This document shows, piece after piece, positions 34,811 through 46,585 of a DNA stretch of 64,000 bases; position 1 is the first letter of the stretch, and every line of letters starts with the position of its first letter. The notes beneath the pieces are model-generated. The model ran no database searches, was not told the DNA's origin, and worked only from the letters and a program-made list of their open reading frames with translations. The position numbers were made by a program, and so were the translations under genes. The stretch comes from Sambucus nigra (Eukaryota > Streptophyta > Magnoliopsida > Dipsacales > Adoxaceae): NCBI GenBank assembly GCA_949130495.1, contig OX422217.1:574092606-574156605 (forward strand). The letters run 5' to 3'.

Positions 34811-35955
34811 TGATATGGAAAATATATCACCATATCGCGGACGTTACTCAGGCATGCACAAAAGCTTATACGCCGCGGCCCAACTCAGCACAGGGTGCGG
34901 CCCTACTCAGCACCGGGTGCGGCCCTATTCAACGCGGTGCGACCCTACTCGGCACAGGGTGAGTCCCTACTCATCATAGGCCACGGCCCTATTCATCACA
35001 GGGTGAGGACCTTCTCAGTACAGGGTGCGGCACCCACAGCTTTAGCCTCATATGCAGGGTGCAGCCTTTTACTACACAGGGTGCGGCACCCATAACTCTA
35101 GCCTCACTAACAGGGTGCGGCCTTCTCGCTCATAGCTCCAGTACAGGGTGCGGCACATACCGGTTGGCCTTACATACAGGTCGCAGCCTCATACTACAGG
35201 GTGCGGCACCCACAGCTTTAGCCTCATATGCAGGGTGCAGCCTTTTACTACAAAGGGTGCGGCACCCACAACTCTAGCCTCACTAACAGGGTGCGGCCTT
35301 CTCGCTCACAGCTCCAGTACAGGGTGCGGCACATACCACTTGGCCTTACATACAGGTCGCAGCCTCATACTACAGGGTGCGGCACCCACAGCTTTAGCCT
35401 CATGCTGGACGCAGCCTTCTGCTACGCTGGATGCAGCCTTATACTATGTAGGATGCGGCACTTAATATGCCTGCCTTACTGGATGCATCCCCCATCTTGA
35501 CAGTTACTCCAGACTTGATATATATCACGTGCTCAGGGCACGTGACACAACTCACATGCCTCCTATAAATAAAGGTCCACACCTCAAGATAGAGAGATTC
35601 GATACCCGTCTGGGGCAGGCTCTACAATACAGATTCTCTCTACACAACCTCAACATACCTCTTGGAGGGACAAATCTACATCACAGCCACCTTTCGGAGT
35701 TTCACCAGAATCTATAATACTGTCATGTATTCACCCTTATTCTCATACTTGTACGCCTCTTTAGGCATGATTATATTGTACAGTGCAATGCATATAATGA
35801 GAATGGAGAAACACAGTGGACGTAGGCCCATTTTAGGGGCTGAACCACTCTATATCTTGTCTTCTCTCTATTTACTTACTTTACTTGTTTATTACGCACT
35901 TTACTCTTGATTTGCTGATACGAGATCGACTAGTGGACGATTTCTCGTATCAACA
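34811..35955 (+). repeat. NA-A 5' LTR
   Basis: It is the same length as the 3' LTR, with scattered substitutions. It contains many cagggtgcggc words and a 176-bp internal tandem repeat (copies from 35021 and 35197, partial from 35373). Promoter motifs follow near 35526. Confidence 0.94.
35526..35573 (+). promoter_or_regulatory. NA-A LTR promoter: two G-boxes and a TATA box
   Basis: CACGTG occurs at 35526-35531 and 35539-35544, seven bases apart, followed 19 bases later by TATAAATAAA at 35564-35573. CACGTG is the plant G-box, bound by bZIP and bHLH factors. The same arrangement is conserved in the 3' LTR (41275, 41288, 41313). Confidence 0.7.
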
Positions 35956-35958
35956 ATT

Positions 35959-35972
35959 TGGCGCCGTCTGTG
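35959..35972 (+). other. NA-A primer binding site
   Basis: The sequence tggcgccgtctgtg starts three bases after the 5' LTR. It differs from the tRNA-Met site of the copia elements and is a form seen in plant Ty3/gypsy elements. Confidence 0.8.
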
Positions 35973-36439
35973 AGAAATGAGATATTTCAATTTTGTTTCT
36001 CTATGTTACGAGTTCTTAAACACCTTATTTTATTCATGGGGATCCTCTGGATCATCATCGCATGAGTAAATTTTGGTTATTGAGCTATATTTTATACTTA
36101 CACCCTTAAATGGGTATTTCATACCTTCAGATCTGCTCTCGGGTCTCTATTTTATAACCTTAGATATATTTTACATACCCCTGTGATATCACCCCACCTA
36201 GATAAAGCTGGAAGGCTTGATGGGCTTTAGCCCCGTAAAGGTGGTTGATTAGGGAAGAGTTATATTTACTCCCTTTTTTTTCTTTGCCTATGATCTAGGG
36301 TTTATCATTAGAAGTGTTCCATTGTGTGCACCGAGAGGTTATTCTCTCATGGATAGACCCTAGTTAGTATGCTATTCACGGGTTTCGGGAGAAAAACTCA
36401 GTTTTTGGGTTTCAATTTTAGGATTTTCCCTCGCTGTCT

Positions 36440-36910
36440 AGGTAGGGATGCGGCGTGGTAGTTCAACTACCTTACATGTCACGACCTCTACTATGGCAGG
36501 TATGTTACAGAAGCTTCAAAACATCAAGGAACACTCGGGCGGCCTTCAGCTCAACCTTGGTGATATCATTTAAAGGCTGCGGCAGTGCACTTGTGTGCCT
36601 TACTGGTCGTGGCCTCGTCAGAATATCATGCAGCAGTTCAAACATTGCATCCTAATTTTAAACCAATTTAGATAAATGCCCCTTTCCTGCCCAATAAGGG
36701 ATGCAGCCTAGTAGTTTAACTGCCCTGCTACCGCAGCCCCTATAGTGCAGTTGGTTTATAGCAGATTCGAAACATTAGGGAATGGACTCAGGTGGTCTCT
36801 AGCTCAACCTTGGTGTATATCATACTACACCGCGGCAGTACACCTATGCGCCTTATTGGCCGCGGCCTCGATAGGAATACCATGTGGCAGTGAAAACGTT
36901 GCATTCCCAT
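36440..36910 (+). repeat. Diverged duplication of about 250 bp in NA-A leader
   Basis: The segment from about 36446 (gggatgcggcgtggtagttc) recurs diverged from about 36698 (gggatgcagcctagtagttt). Both contain agctcaaccttggtg and end with gttgcat. It lies in the untranslated leader before gag. The rest of 35973-37006 shows nothing recognisable. Confidence 0.65.
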
Positions 36911-37006
36911 TTCCTACTTGATCACCCCAATATTTCTGAGATTACTCATTTCAGTTAGTTTTTTTTCTCAGATTATATATACTTTCTAAAGATTAACAAA
37001 GCAGAA

Positions 37007-37522
37007 ATGGAAGGAAACTCTGGCCAAAGCGCAGAAATGAAGAATGAGATTGCTCAACTGTATGACTACATTAACCATCTCTATGACCACCAGGCCTCAC
37101 TACAAGGCCAAATCAATTTCCTAGCACAAAGGGTCCTCATGCTAGAGTCTGCCGCCTTTACCTCTATGCTAAAGGCCGCAGCATCAGAAATCAGAGAAAT
37201 ATCCCAGCTAAAAGTGGTGGCCGCAGAAGGCAAAGCCGCGGCCAGGGTCCTAAAGAGGATGAGGAAATATGAGGAAAATGAGCTATGTAAGAACTACACA
37301 CCAATGAACTCCAGCCTCGAGGATATCCTTGGAAGCATCGAGGAAAAATTACTCTGGAGGCCAGAGATGTTGAAGACTCCACCTCATAAGAGGAACCAGG
37401 ACAAGTGGTGCAAATTCCACAAGGATCACGGTCACGATACCGAACATTGTTTTGCACTAAAGGATGAAATTGAGGGGCTAGTTAGGCAAGGGATGCTGCA
37501 GCGATTCCTGAAGAATAGATAA
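37007..37522 (+). CDS. NA-A gag-like protein (Tat-type C-terminal half)
   Basis: This is an intact reading frame of 171 codons. The N-terminal third has heptad-like spacing (EIAQLYDYINHLYDHQASL) suggesting a coiled coil. The C-terminus has WCKFHKDHGHDTEHC (residues about 132-146), a C-X2-H-X4-H-X4-C zinc motif. LKDEIEGLVRQGMLQRF follows, as in gag of Tat-lineage gypsy elements. Full gags of that lineage are much longer and carry a retrotransposon-gag domain before the zinc motif; here that core is missing. The frame being open although the element has no pol suggests either youth or selection for RNA packaging. The start is the first ATG after the leader, with the context gcagaaATGg. Confidence 0.82.
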   Translation: MEGNSGQSAEMKNEIAQLYDYINHLYDHQASLQGQINFLAQRVLMLESAAFTSMLKAAASEIREISQLKVVAAEGKAAARVLKRMRKYEENELCKNYTPMNSSLEDILGSIEEKLLWRPEMLKTPPHKRNQDKWCKFHKDHGHDTEHCFALKDEIEGLVRQGMLQRFLKNR

Positions 37523-38827
37523 AGGATGCATCCAAACCTGACAGAGGCCGCATGCCGCATCTCATCCTTAGTCTTTCCTGTTTCTACTATTTATGTTTAT
37601 GTTTTATGAAGCTCATTATAGCCCTAATCTTCAAGACTTTATGTTTTATTAACAAAGTCAATTGCTGGAGCATGCATATATAAATATATAAATTAGCAAA
37701 ATTTGCCATATCTGGTTTTGCTCTTGTTTTCATAATCTGTTATCTCACAAAAATACCTTTTGTCTTAAACAGATTCCAAGGGAAGAATAATAAATTATCT
37801 TGAAAGATTATTATTATTTTGGGATGCACCTATTGAGGGATTGTGATCTTAGTTAGCTCAAAAGTTCCCCTCACGATGTGAAACTATATCTTATCATATG
37901 ATGATCATAATCAAGAAAGAATCCGAGGATTCAAGGAGCTTTTATTAGCCACGGGGGCTTACAATGCCCGTCCTCAGCTCTCGGGATGCTATAATTTGCC
38001 ACGTCGGCTTATAATGCCCGTACCTAGCTTTCGAAATGCTTCAATTAGCCACGGGGGCTTACAATGCTCGTTATCAGCTTTCGAAATGCGTCGATTGGCT
38101 TGGGTAAACCCCATAATGCCCAGCCTGGGAAGGCTTTATATATGTTCCACTACAGCTTGGGGAAGCTTCATAATACCTAGCCTGGGGAGGCCTGATAATA
38201 GCCGTCAGAAAGGGCCAAGGACTTAATAGTCCGCAGATAATCCTATCTCTACAGATTAAAGCTACACATGAAAGTCAGATCTAGCCGCGATAATAAAACT
38301 CAAGGCTAAAGAAAAATATGGCCGCGATAACAGTACATGATTCAGATGCAGGGCATTCATACAAAAGATGGCTGTAGCCCTGAACAAGCATTCAAAATGG
38401 CATGAAAGATGACTGTAGGCTAACTGGCCGTGACATATTTGCATAACAAAGAAGCTAAGAAAAATTCTCCTGGTATTGATTAAGGCTACATCCCTATGCC
38501 AAAAGGCCATGGCGTCATCTGAGTTCAGTGATCAAAGGCCATATATCCACAGCGCACGACAAAAATTCAGCAAGAAAATTAAGTGGCTGCAGCCCAACGA
38601 TTATGCCAATCAAAAGGTTTTAAGCAGAAGAATTCAGCCGCAGCCCTAAATAACAAGGCAAGATAAGAAGTAATCGTGTCCCCACGTTCAATACTTTCAA
38701 AATAAGAAGCGACCGGGAAAGCATTTAAGCTATGGCCATAAATATCATAGTGTCGCAGAATAATAAAGCTACAAATTGGCATCAGCCCAGCATGCTATCA
38801 TCAATTTGCTGATAAGGGCCTGAAAGG
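37523..38827 (+). other. NA-A noncoding region after gag
   Basis: No pol domain is recognisable. Three copies of a unit of about 55 bp (core gccacgggggcttacaatgc) lie at 37947-38100. A GC-rich stretch with many cggc/gccgcg words leads into the minisatellite. The reading frames are fortuitous. Confidence 0.7.
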
Positions 38828-40436
38828 CGCGGCACCTTCTTAAGTACTTGGTCGCCGCCTGGGCACAAACAGGCCGCGGCACTTTCTTAAGTACTTGGTC
38901 ACCGCCTGGGCTCAAACAGGCCGTGGTACTTTCTTTAGTACTTGGTCGCCGTCTGGGCACAAACAGGCCGCGGCACTTTCATAAGTACTTGATCGCCGCC
39001 TGGGCACAAACAGGCCGCGACACTTTCTTAAGTACTTGGTCACCGCCTGGGCTCAAACAGACCGTGGCACTTTCTTTAGTACTTGGTCGCCGCCTGGGCA
39101 CAAACAGACCGCGGCACTTTCATAAGTACTTGGTCGTCGCCTGGGCACAAACAGGCCGCGACACTTTCTTAAGTACTTTGTCGTCGCCTGGGTTCAAACA
39201 GGCCACGGCACTTTCTTAAGTACTTGGTCGTCGCCTGGGCACAAACAGGCCGCGGCACTTTCATAAGTACTTGGTCGCCGCTTGGGAACAAACAGGCCGC
39301 GGCACTTTCATAAGTACTTGGTCGCCGTCTGGGTTCAAATAGGTCGCGGCACTTTTTTAAGTACTTGGCCGCCGCCTGGGTTCAAACAGGCCACGGCACT
39401 TTCTTAAGTACTTGGTCGTTGACTGGGCACAAACAGGTCGCGGAACTTTCATAAGTACTTGGTCACCGCCTGGGTTCAAATAGGCCGCGGCACTTTCTTA
39501 AGTACTTAGCCTTCGCCTAGGCTCAAACAGGTCGCGGCACTATCATAAGTACTTGGTCACCGCCTGGGCTTAAATAGGCCGTGACACTTTCTTCAGTACT
39601 TGTCGTTGCCTGGACTCAAACAGGCTGCGGCACCTTCTTTAGTACTTAGCCGCTGCCTGGGCTCAAACAGGTGGTGGCACTTTCATAAGTGTTTGGTCGC
39701 CGCCTGCGCTCAAACAGGCCGCGGCACTTTCTTAAGTACTTGGTCATCGCCTGGGCTTAAACAGGCCACGACACTTTCATAAGTACTTAGTCGCCACCTG
39801 GGTTCAAATAGGCCGCGGCACTTTCATAAGTACTTGGTCGTCGCCTGGGTTCAAACAGGCCGCGGTACTTTCTTAAGTACTTAGTCACCGCCTGGGTACA
39901 AACAGGCCGCGGAACTTTCTTAAGTACTTGGTTGTCGCTTGCTGTCAAACAGGCCGCGACACCTTCTTCAGTACTTGGCCTTCGCCTGGTATCAAACAGG
40001 CCGTGGCACCTTCTTCAGTACTTGGCCTTCGCCTGATATCAAACAGGCCGCGGCACCTACTTCAGTACTTGGTCTTCGCCTGGTATCAAATAGGCCGCGG
40101 CACCTCCTTTAGTACTTAGCCGTCACCTGGGCTCAAACAGGTCGCGGCACTATCATAAGTACTTGGTCGCCGCCTGGGCTTAAATAGGCCGCGACACTTT
40201 CTTCAGTACTTGTCGTCGCCTGGACTCAAACAGGCTGTGGCACCTTCTTTAGTACTTAGCCGCTGCCTGGGCTCAAACAGGTGGTGGCACTTTCATAAGT
40301 GTTTGGTCTTCGCCTGGGCTCAAACAAGCCGAAGCACTTTCTTAAGTACTAGGTCGCCGCCTGGGTACAAACAAACCGTGGCACTTTCTTTAGTACTTGG
40401 TCGTCACTTACTGTCAAACATACCATGACACGGCTA
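38828..40436 (+). repeat. 47-bp minisatellite, about 34 copies, in NA-A
   Basis: The consensus unit runs from gtacttggtcgccgcctggg through cacaaacaggccgcggcact to ttcttaa, 47 bases. It is repeated with small changes from 38828 to about 40436. Variants such as gtatcaaacagg and ttcttcagta cluster in neighbouring units (39950-40110), showing local amplification. Because 47 is not a multiple of three, the open frames here are by-products. It sits between gag and the 3' LTR, where Tat-lineage elements are known to carry hypervariable tandem repeats that can seed satellites. Confidence 0.93.
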
Positions 40437-40544
40437 GATCCCATTTATGTAAGAGGACACGGGAAGATGAGACTTCGCCTCACAGTCTCCACGACAGTCA
40501 CATAATTAAGCCGCAGCCCCAAAATCGCTACCTCCTTGCACTAC

Positions 40545-40559
40545 GACTTGGGGGCTCAT
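40545..40559 (+). other. NA-A polypurine tract
   Basis: The sequence cttgggggctcat precedes the 3' LTR. The G-rich core is the likely primer for plus-strand DNA synthesis. Confidence 0.55.
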
Positions 40560-41704
40560 TGATATGGAAAATATAGCACCATGTCACGGACGTTACTCAG
40601 GTGTGCACAAAAGCTTATAGGCCGCGGCCTAACTCAGCACAGGGTACGGCCCTACTCGGTACCGGGGGCGGCCCTATTCAACGCGGTGCGACCCTACTCG
40701 GCATAGGGTGCGTCCCTACTCATCATAGGCAGCGGCCCTATTCATCACAGGGTGAGGCCCTTCTCAGTACAGGGTGCAGCACCCACAGCTTTAGCCTCAT
40801 ATGCAGGGTGCAACCTTTTACTACACAGGGTGCGGCACCCACAACTCTAGCCTCACTAACAGGGTGCGGCCTTCTCGCTCACAGCTCCATTACAGGGTGC
40901 GGAACATACCGGTTGGCCTTACATACAAGCCGCAGCCTCATACTACAGGGTGAGGCACCCACAGCTTTAGCCTCATATGTAGGGTGCAGCCTTTTACTAC
41001 ACAGGGTGCGGCACCCACAACTCTAGCCTCACTAACAGGGTGCGGCCTTCTCGCTCACAACTCCAGTACAGGGTGCGGCACATACCACTTGGCCTTACAT
41101 ACAGGCTGCAGCCTCATATTACAGGGTGCGGCACCCACAGCTTTAGCCTCATGCCGGACGTAGCCTTCTGCTACGCTGGATGCAGCCTTATACTATGTAG
41201 GATGCGGCACTTAGTATGCCTGCCTTACTGGCTGCATCCCCCTCATTGACAGCTACTCCAGACTTGATATATATCACGTGCTCAGGGCACGTGACACAAC
41301 TCACATACCTCCTATAAATAAAGGTCCACACCTCGAGATAGAGAGATTCGATACCCGTCCGGGGCAGGCTCTACAATACAGATTCTCTCTACACAACCTC
41401 AACATACCTCTTGGAGGGACAAATCTACATCACAGCCACCTTCCGGAGTTTCACCGGAATCTATAATACGGCCATGTATTCACCCTTATTCTCATACTTG
41501 TACGCCTCTTTAGGCATGATTATATTGTACAGTGCAATGCATATAATGAGAATGGAGCAACACAGTGGACGTAGGCCCATTTTAGGGGTTGAACCACTCT
41601 ATATCTTGTCTTCTCTCTATTTACTTACTTTACTTGTTTATTATGCACTTTACTCTTGATTTGCTGATACGAGAACGACTAGCGGACGAATTCTCGTATC
41701 AACA
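40560..41704 (+). repeat. NA-A 3' LTR
   Basis: It is 1145 bp, the same length as the 5' LTR, with the same G-boxes and TATA box. It is followed by the target duplication atgag. Confidence 0.94.
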
Positions 41705-41972
41705 ATGAGGACCTAAAGTTATAGGGACAAATTATGAGGGTCGAGGTCAATTTTAAGGACCAAAAATTGTGATGACTAATTCTACGGGTCGAGGTTAATT
41801 CTGAGGACCTATAGTTATAATGACCAATTCTGAGGGTCGACAACAATTTTGTGGACCTAAAGTTGTAGGGAGCAATTCTGCGGGTCGAGGTCAATTCTGA
41901 GGACCTAGAGTTATAGGGACCGATTATGTGGGTCGAGGTCAATTTTGAGGACCTAAAGTTGTGATGACTAAT
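41705..41972. repeat. 48-bp minisatellite, middle segment
   Basis: There are five to six units, with gggtcga at 41738, 41786, 41833, 41882 and 41930. It lies between NA-A and NA-B and is continuous with the left and right segments once both elements are removed. Confidence 0.88.
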
Positions 41973-43402
41973 TGTTGGAACATGATTCCCCCAATTTTTA
42001 AAATCTTTTATTACAAAATGAAATGTTCTTTTTATAGATAATGCGGAAGCGATAAGATGATGGTTCAATTGAAACAACTTAACCAATTTTAATTTCTTCC
42101 AAAATTAAAATTAAACCAAAGTGAAATAAAATGAAAACACACACTTGTGTTAATTTCACTTAAACACAATTAATCCAATTCCTAGAAAATTTGCCTAAGT
42201 CATATTTCTCAATTTTAACAAATTACGCCAAACCAAATTTTAACACATTAAATTAATGACTTGAATTAATAAAATATTACCCAACTTAATTAGCACCAAA
42301 TTAAACATGTAGTGATTAAAACCAAATTTTATCTTATTACCTAAGCATGCGTTCTAGGTATGTTTGCACAAGATAAAATAAGCAATGAAACCACTACGCC
42401 ACGATGTACGAGAAAAAACCCACAACGGGAAAAAACCTCGGACGGCCCTAACCTCAAATCCACTAAGTACGAAATTTACAAATACAAGAAAGATGACTTA
42501 CAACACTTGACTCGATCTCTCTCCAGCCCCGACGCATCTTCTTGTATCAACCTCTGCCTAACGAATAACCACGGAGCTCCACCGCAGTCTCGGAATCCAC
42601 CGATCGGACTTTATATGGTCACCTTCACCCGAACTAGGGGCCTTTCTCCAAGTGGGTAAATCAACGCAAACTTCTTCTTCTTTGAGGGATGTAGAAGCAA
42701 ACCCAAACTTCTCTTTGAACGGAAGAGATGAACCTGGTGCCAAAACTCCAAGCAAGGTGTATACATATTGAAACTTGGATTAAACTATATGGGTGAAAAC
42801 TAAAGTGTAAATGAACTTTTCTTTGAAAAATAGACACTTTAAAACATGAACTTTTTCTTTTTCTCTTTTGCTCTCAAACTCTCTCTTGGAGATAGATGTG
42901 TATGAAAAAGTTAACTTTCCAAATTTGGTTCCTGCACTTAGATATTCAGTCAAAAGTTAGTGGGGAAAGATAATGGGAAAGTGGGTGAAAACTGACAAAA
43001 ACTGCCATTTAACAGTTCCCGCCAAATCTCGTTTGAACGAGATTTGTCATTCGAACGAAGTCTCTTTCGAACAACCTTCTAACGACATTCTAACGAAGTT
43101 CCTGTGTCTTTAAAAAATGAACTCGTTAGAAATCTCGTTCGAACATTTATCTCGTTCGAACGACATTTCGAACAAAGTTACAGAGGCCAAACTGGGAACT
43201 CGTTAGCAAACTCATTCGAACGACATTTGGTTCGAACGAAAAACTCGTTCGAACGACATATCGAACGAACTTCCAGAAAGTTGGAAATATTCATTTTTAG
43301 CCCGGAAACTTTATAAACTTTATTTAAAGTTTTAATTAAATCTTTCTAAAATTAAACAACAGTTTTAAATAAACGTAAACCCAATATAAATTATTCCAAG
43401 CT

Positions 43403-43437
<35 letters not shown>

Positions 43438-43663
43438 AAATGCATTCATACCTTAGGAGCAATGGAACCATGTTGATGACGTAGAAACGAGGCACTTTAA
43501 ACTCGGCATTTTCATGAAGCTTTAAACTTGGCCGCTACGTCTTCAAATTTAGTATGTCATAGGCTTGAAGGACGATCAATAACTCTATCCTATGACTCAA
43601 ACGTTTTTGTTCGAAATTGAGCCAAAACTACAAAGGACTCAATTGGAAATTTGTGTCCTTACA
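41973..43663 (-). repeat. NA-B 3' LTR
   Basis: It is 1691 bp long and similar to 46586-48241 throughout; part of the length difference is an expanded (TA)n at 43405-43435. It has exact TCGTTCGAACGA at 43152 and 43245 and several near-copies at 43020-43270. Confidence 0.93.
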
Positions 43664-45649
43664 AATCTCTCCCTATGGCTATTCCGGGACAAAAACAAAC
43701 AAAAATCCTAAAGGGAAATCAAGCTCTACTAGACTGACAAAAAGTCCCACCCAAAATAAAATTACAATGCTTGACTCAAACAACCCAAGGATTAAAATCT
43801 CTACTGGTGAAAGTTGCCACTTAGTATAAAATTCCTGCACACTGAAGCAAACACATTACACGCATAGGGAATATCAAAATATTTAATGCAAGTAAAGTAA
43901 GTACTCCTACTAAAGTAATTCTTTCCCTTTATTAACTATGATCAACTCAGAAAAATGTCTCCCCCTAAGATAAATCTCCCCCAAACTAAGATACAATTAT
44001 AATAGGAATAGATACCATTTCTCCCCCTATCATTCTCCCCCTTTTTGTTATGGAATAGTCAAAGGCTAAAGAATCATAACATTAACTTATCTTCCCCAAT
44101 AAAATCTTATACACCCTCTAAACTAAGCAAGGGATAAATAGAATGGGATAACAAGCTAAAAACATGTAATTGTGCATAAAGTGATGAGAACATTAAAGCA
44201 CATGGGAAACAAATTCACAACTAATCCAATAAATAATAACGGATACCAACTAGGAAGCAAGAAAATGATACCAATATAATACATGAAGTATTAAGCATGC
44301 GATATCAACAAAGAATGCAACTAGATAGATACCAATTTTGAATTAAAGCATAGATGGACTAGAAATTAAGGCAAAGACCGAATAAATATCAAATATATGT
44401 ATACATAATAGATACCTTATAAAATCGAGTACACATATATAGATATAAACACACAAATGACACAAAATAAGATAAGTTTTTCACACTCGTGTGGCAAAAG
44501 TGTGTCATATGAAAACGGAAGTGTTGGGGTGTGAACTAGTAACAATTAAATTTAGACCCAATCACTTAAAACATGTTCACGGAGTTCTCATTTTATTGCA
44601 AACTTCATCACATTTGAATATAACCTCATGTGACAATATAGATTGAACTCAATGACCAAACATACACAATGCATATAAGCCTAGCATGTTGATGATTCTA
44701 CAAACTAATAGATTCATGACATTTAAAACGCAACTAGGATAAAAGGACATTGTGCAAACCGTTGATATACCATCCAATATCCCTCAATAAGCATATATTA
44801 TTCTTTTGAATGATAATATCAATGAAACATAGGCCTTGGCAATTATTCTCTTTTAATGCCATTATTCTGTTTTTAGGCCTTTGGACTACGTATTTCTTTT
44901 AGGTCCAAACAAACGGTGGCTTACTATTGCAAAGGATAATAAATCCTTTCGGAGCCCTTCCCCATGCACATTTTATATATCATTTTTTATCTCACAAATG
45001 TCACGTGCAACAGATTTTGGCATGCACAAGTCCTCCTAGGTTACAAATATATATAGATGACAAGATTGGAAGGAGAACACCTCACAAAGCTCAAATATAC
45101 ATATGAAGTTAAAATTTTAAAAGAGCTCGTGCATGTGTGAAAAGAGGCATATAAAAATAGAATCCATTATATCAACACAAAATCCAACTACTCCATATAA
45201 GCATGGTAAAGAACATACTAAGGATTGACAATCTAAACCAAAAGTTCTAGCCACATGGGAGCGTAAAAGATGGGATTTAAACACAAGTATATGCCACATA
45301 AAGTGTGTCAAACTAAAATACACACAAAATAAAAATCTTTGAGTTTTTCTAATTTTTGACCAAAAATAAAAATATTTACTCAAAAGACAAACAAAAATCA
45401 TTTGAATTTTTCATTAAGCATAAATTACCAAGGGATAAAATTCAAACGATAAACAAAAATCTTTTTGTATTTTTCATTTAATGCAAACAAAAATGAAAGA
45501 AATAAAATATAAAAGATAAACAAAAATCATTGTTCTAGCATATGATTAAGCATGAAGTATAGACTAGAAAATGATTAAACATGAATACACCTAGCAATGA
45601 TATATAATATGAAGCACAAAAAGATAGAGTATGCAAACAACTAACACAT
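43664..45649 (-). other. NA-B noncoding region between gag and 3' LTR
   Basis: No pol domain is recognisable in any frame. The minus strand has gggagagatt next to the LTR (43664-43673) and several gggggaga tracts (43970-43995, 44010-44050). The remainder is AT-rich, with nothing further visible. Confidence 0.7.
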
Positions 45650-46452
45650 TCAACCTTTAGATTTAGCAAGTGAGGTTTCATGTGAAAGTAAATGAGAATC
45701 ACTAATATCTAGCGTGTCTAAAAATGATTTCCTAACCCATATAGCTGTATATTTAAAATGATTGGATTTGGGAACTAATGAAATGCTAGACATAGACTTC
45801 CTAGGACTTCTTTTAAGATCAAAACAAAATGACCTAAGGTGACCTTTCCTACCACAATGCAAGCATGTGAAAACGTGAGAAATGTTACCTAAGGTGTGAC
45901 CTTTCTAAAGTCTTTGGATAAAGTAGACCATCTAAAATAAACAATAGTTTTAGCTTTAGCAACGAAAGTATTTGAACTAGACGAGCTAGAACCATCACAA
46001 CAACTACTCGAGTCTTGTAAGTCATTTTTCATTTTTGAAATTTCATACTCAAGTAATAAATTAGACTCCTCAAATTTACGGGACTCCTTCTTTAAATTTT
46101 CAATTACACCTAGAAGGTTATCACGCTCCCCCTCAATGTGAGCAAACATGTCCCTAAGAGCCTTTTCTCGACTATCACTCTCTTTCTTGTACATTTCTAA
46201 AATATTATAATTGTAATTTATGTCCATGCGGTTTTCACGAAAAATATATTTTTGAGATAGTGAGGTTTGCAAAAATTTAACTTTAGCTTTAAAACAAGAA
46301 TTTTCGTCTTCAAGAAATTTAATTCTTTTTGCAAATCTCAAATTTAATTCTCTTAATTTTTCATTACACTTATTAAGCTCATTAAATTCCTCTCTAATAG
46401 AAAAAACTTCATTATCATTAAAATTGGACAAATTGTCATTAAGACGTCCCAT
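45650..46452 (-). pseudogene. NA-B partial gag: coiled coil plus zinc knuckle
   Basis: On the minus strand the likely start is the ATG at 46452 (MGRLNDNLSNFN). Translation from 46554 would add a hydrophobic stretch just after the PBS, which is probably leader sequence read by chance. About 150 residues of Glu/Lys/Leu-rich coiled coil follow (EEFNELNKCNEKLRELNLRF and later EGERDNLLGVIENLKKES). A Ser-rich linker comes next, then a stop at about 45889. In the next frame, HCGRKGHLRSFC completes a CCHC knuckle with an upstream Cys. This order matches the end of Sirevirus gag, as in SIR2 11.6-10.9 kb. The N-terminal UBN2 part is absent. Confidence 0.72.
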
Positions 46453-46570
46453 CGAGAGATACAAACAAAAATGAGAGTGAGTAAAACAAATTGAACCACC
46501 TAAAAATATAAGGAGCACAAAAATTATAAAAGCCAAAAAATGGATCTTTGACACGATAAATTAGCGCTCC

Positions 46571-46583
46571 TGCTCTGATACCA
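46571..46583 (-). other. NA-B primer binding site
   Basis: On the minus strand tggtatcagagca lies two bases inside the right LTR. It is complementary to initiator tRNA-Met. Confidence 0.9.
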
Positions 46584-46585
46584 CT

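Larger units (their letters stand above)
34811..41704 (+). mobile_element. NA-A: non-autonomous gag-only LTR element (TR-GAG type)
   Basis: NA-A is 6894 bp long with two LTRs of 1145 bp each (34811-35955, 40560-41704). Termini are tgatatgg...tcaaca. The flanks are a perfect 5-bp duplication, atgag (34806-34810 and 41705-41709). A PBS and a polypurine tract sit at the inner LTR edges. The internal part has one gag-like gene (37007-37522), no pol, repeated noncoding segments and a large 47-bp minisatellite. The gag zinc motif is of the type seen in Tat-lineage gypsy elements. Pol functions must have come from another element. It lies in the 48-bp array of TAT1, so it is younger than that array. 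Confidence 0.93.

Noticed and set aside
34895..35500. Open frames rich in TGCG and Gly-Cys-Gly across the NA-A LTR
   Set aside because: They lie inside the LTR repeat units and are mirrored in the other LTR. No start context or family match.
38848..40428. Repetitive open frames such as 38848-39219, with LKQA and LGTNRPRHF repeats
   Set aside because: They follow from a 47-bp minisatellite; the unit is not a multiple of three, so frames drift and no protein is conserved.
38828..40436. CRISPR-like regular spacing of repeats
   Set aside because: The units are directly adjacent with no unique spacers, in plant retrotransposon DNA; it is a minisatellite.
46453..46554. Hydrophobic N-terminal extension of NA-B gag, like a signal peptide
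   Set aside because: It starts 17 bases after the PBS and precedes a better start at 46452; most likely leader sequence read by chance.
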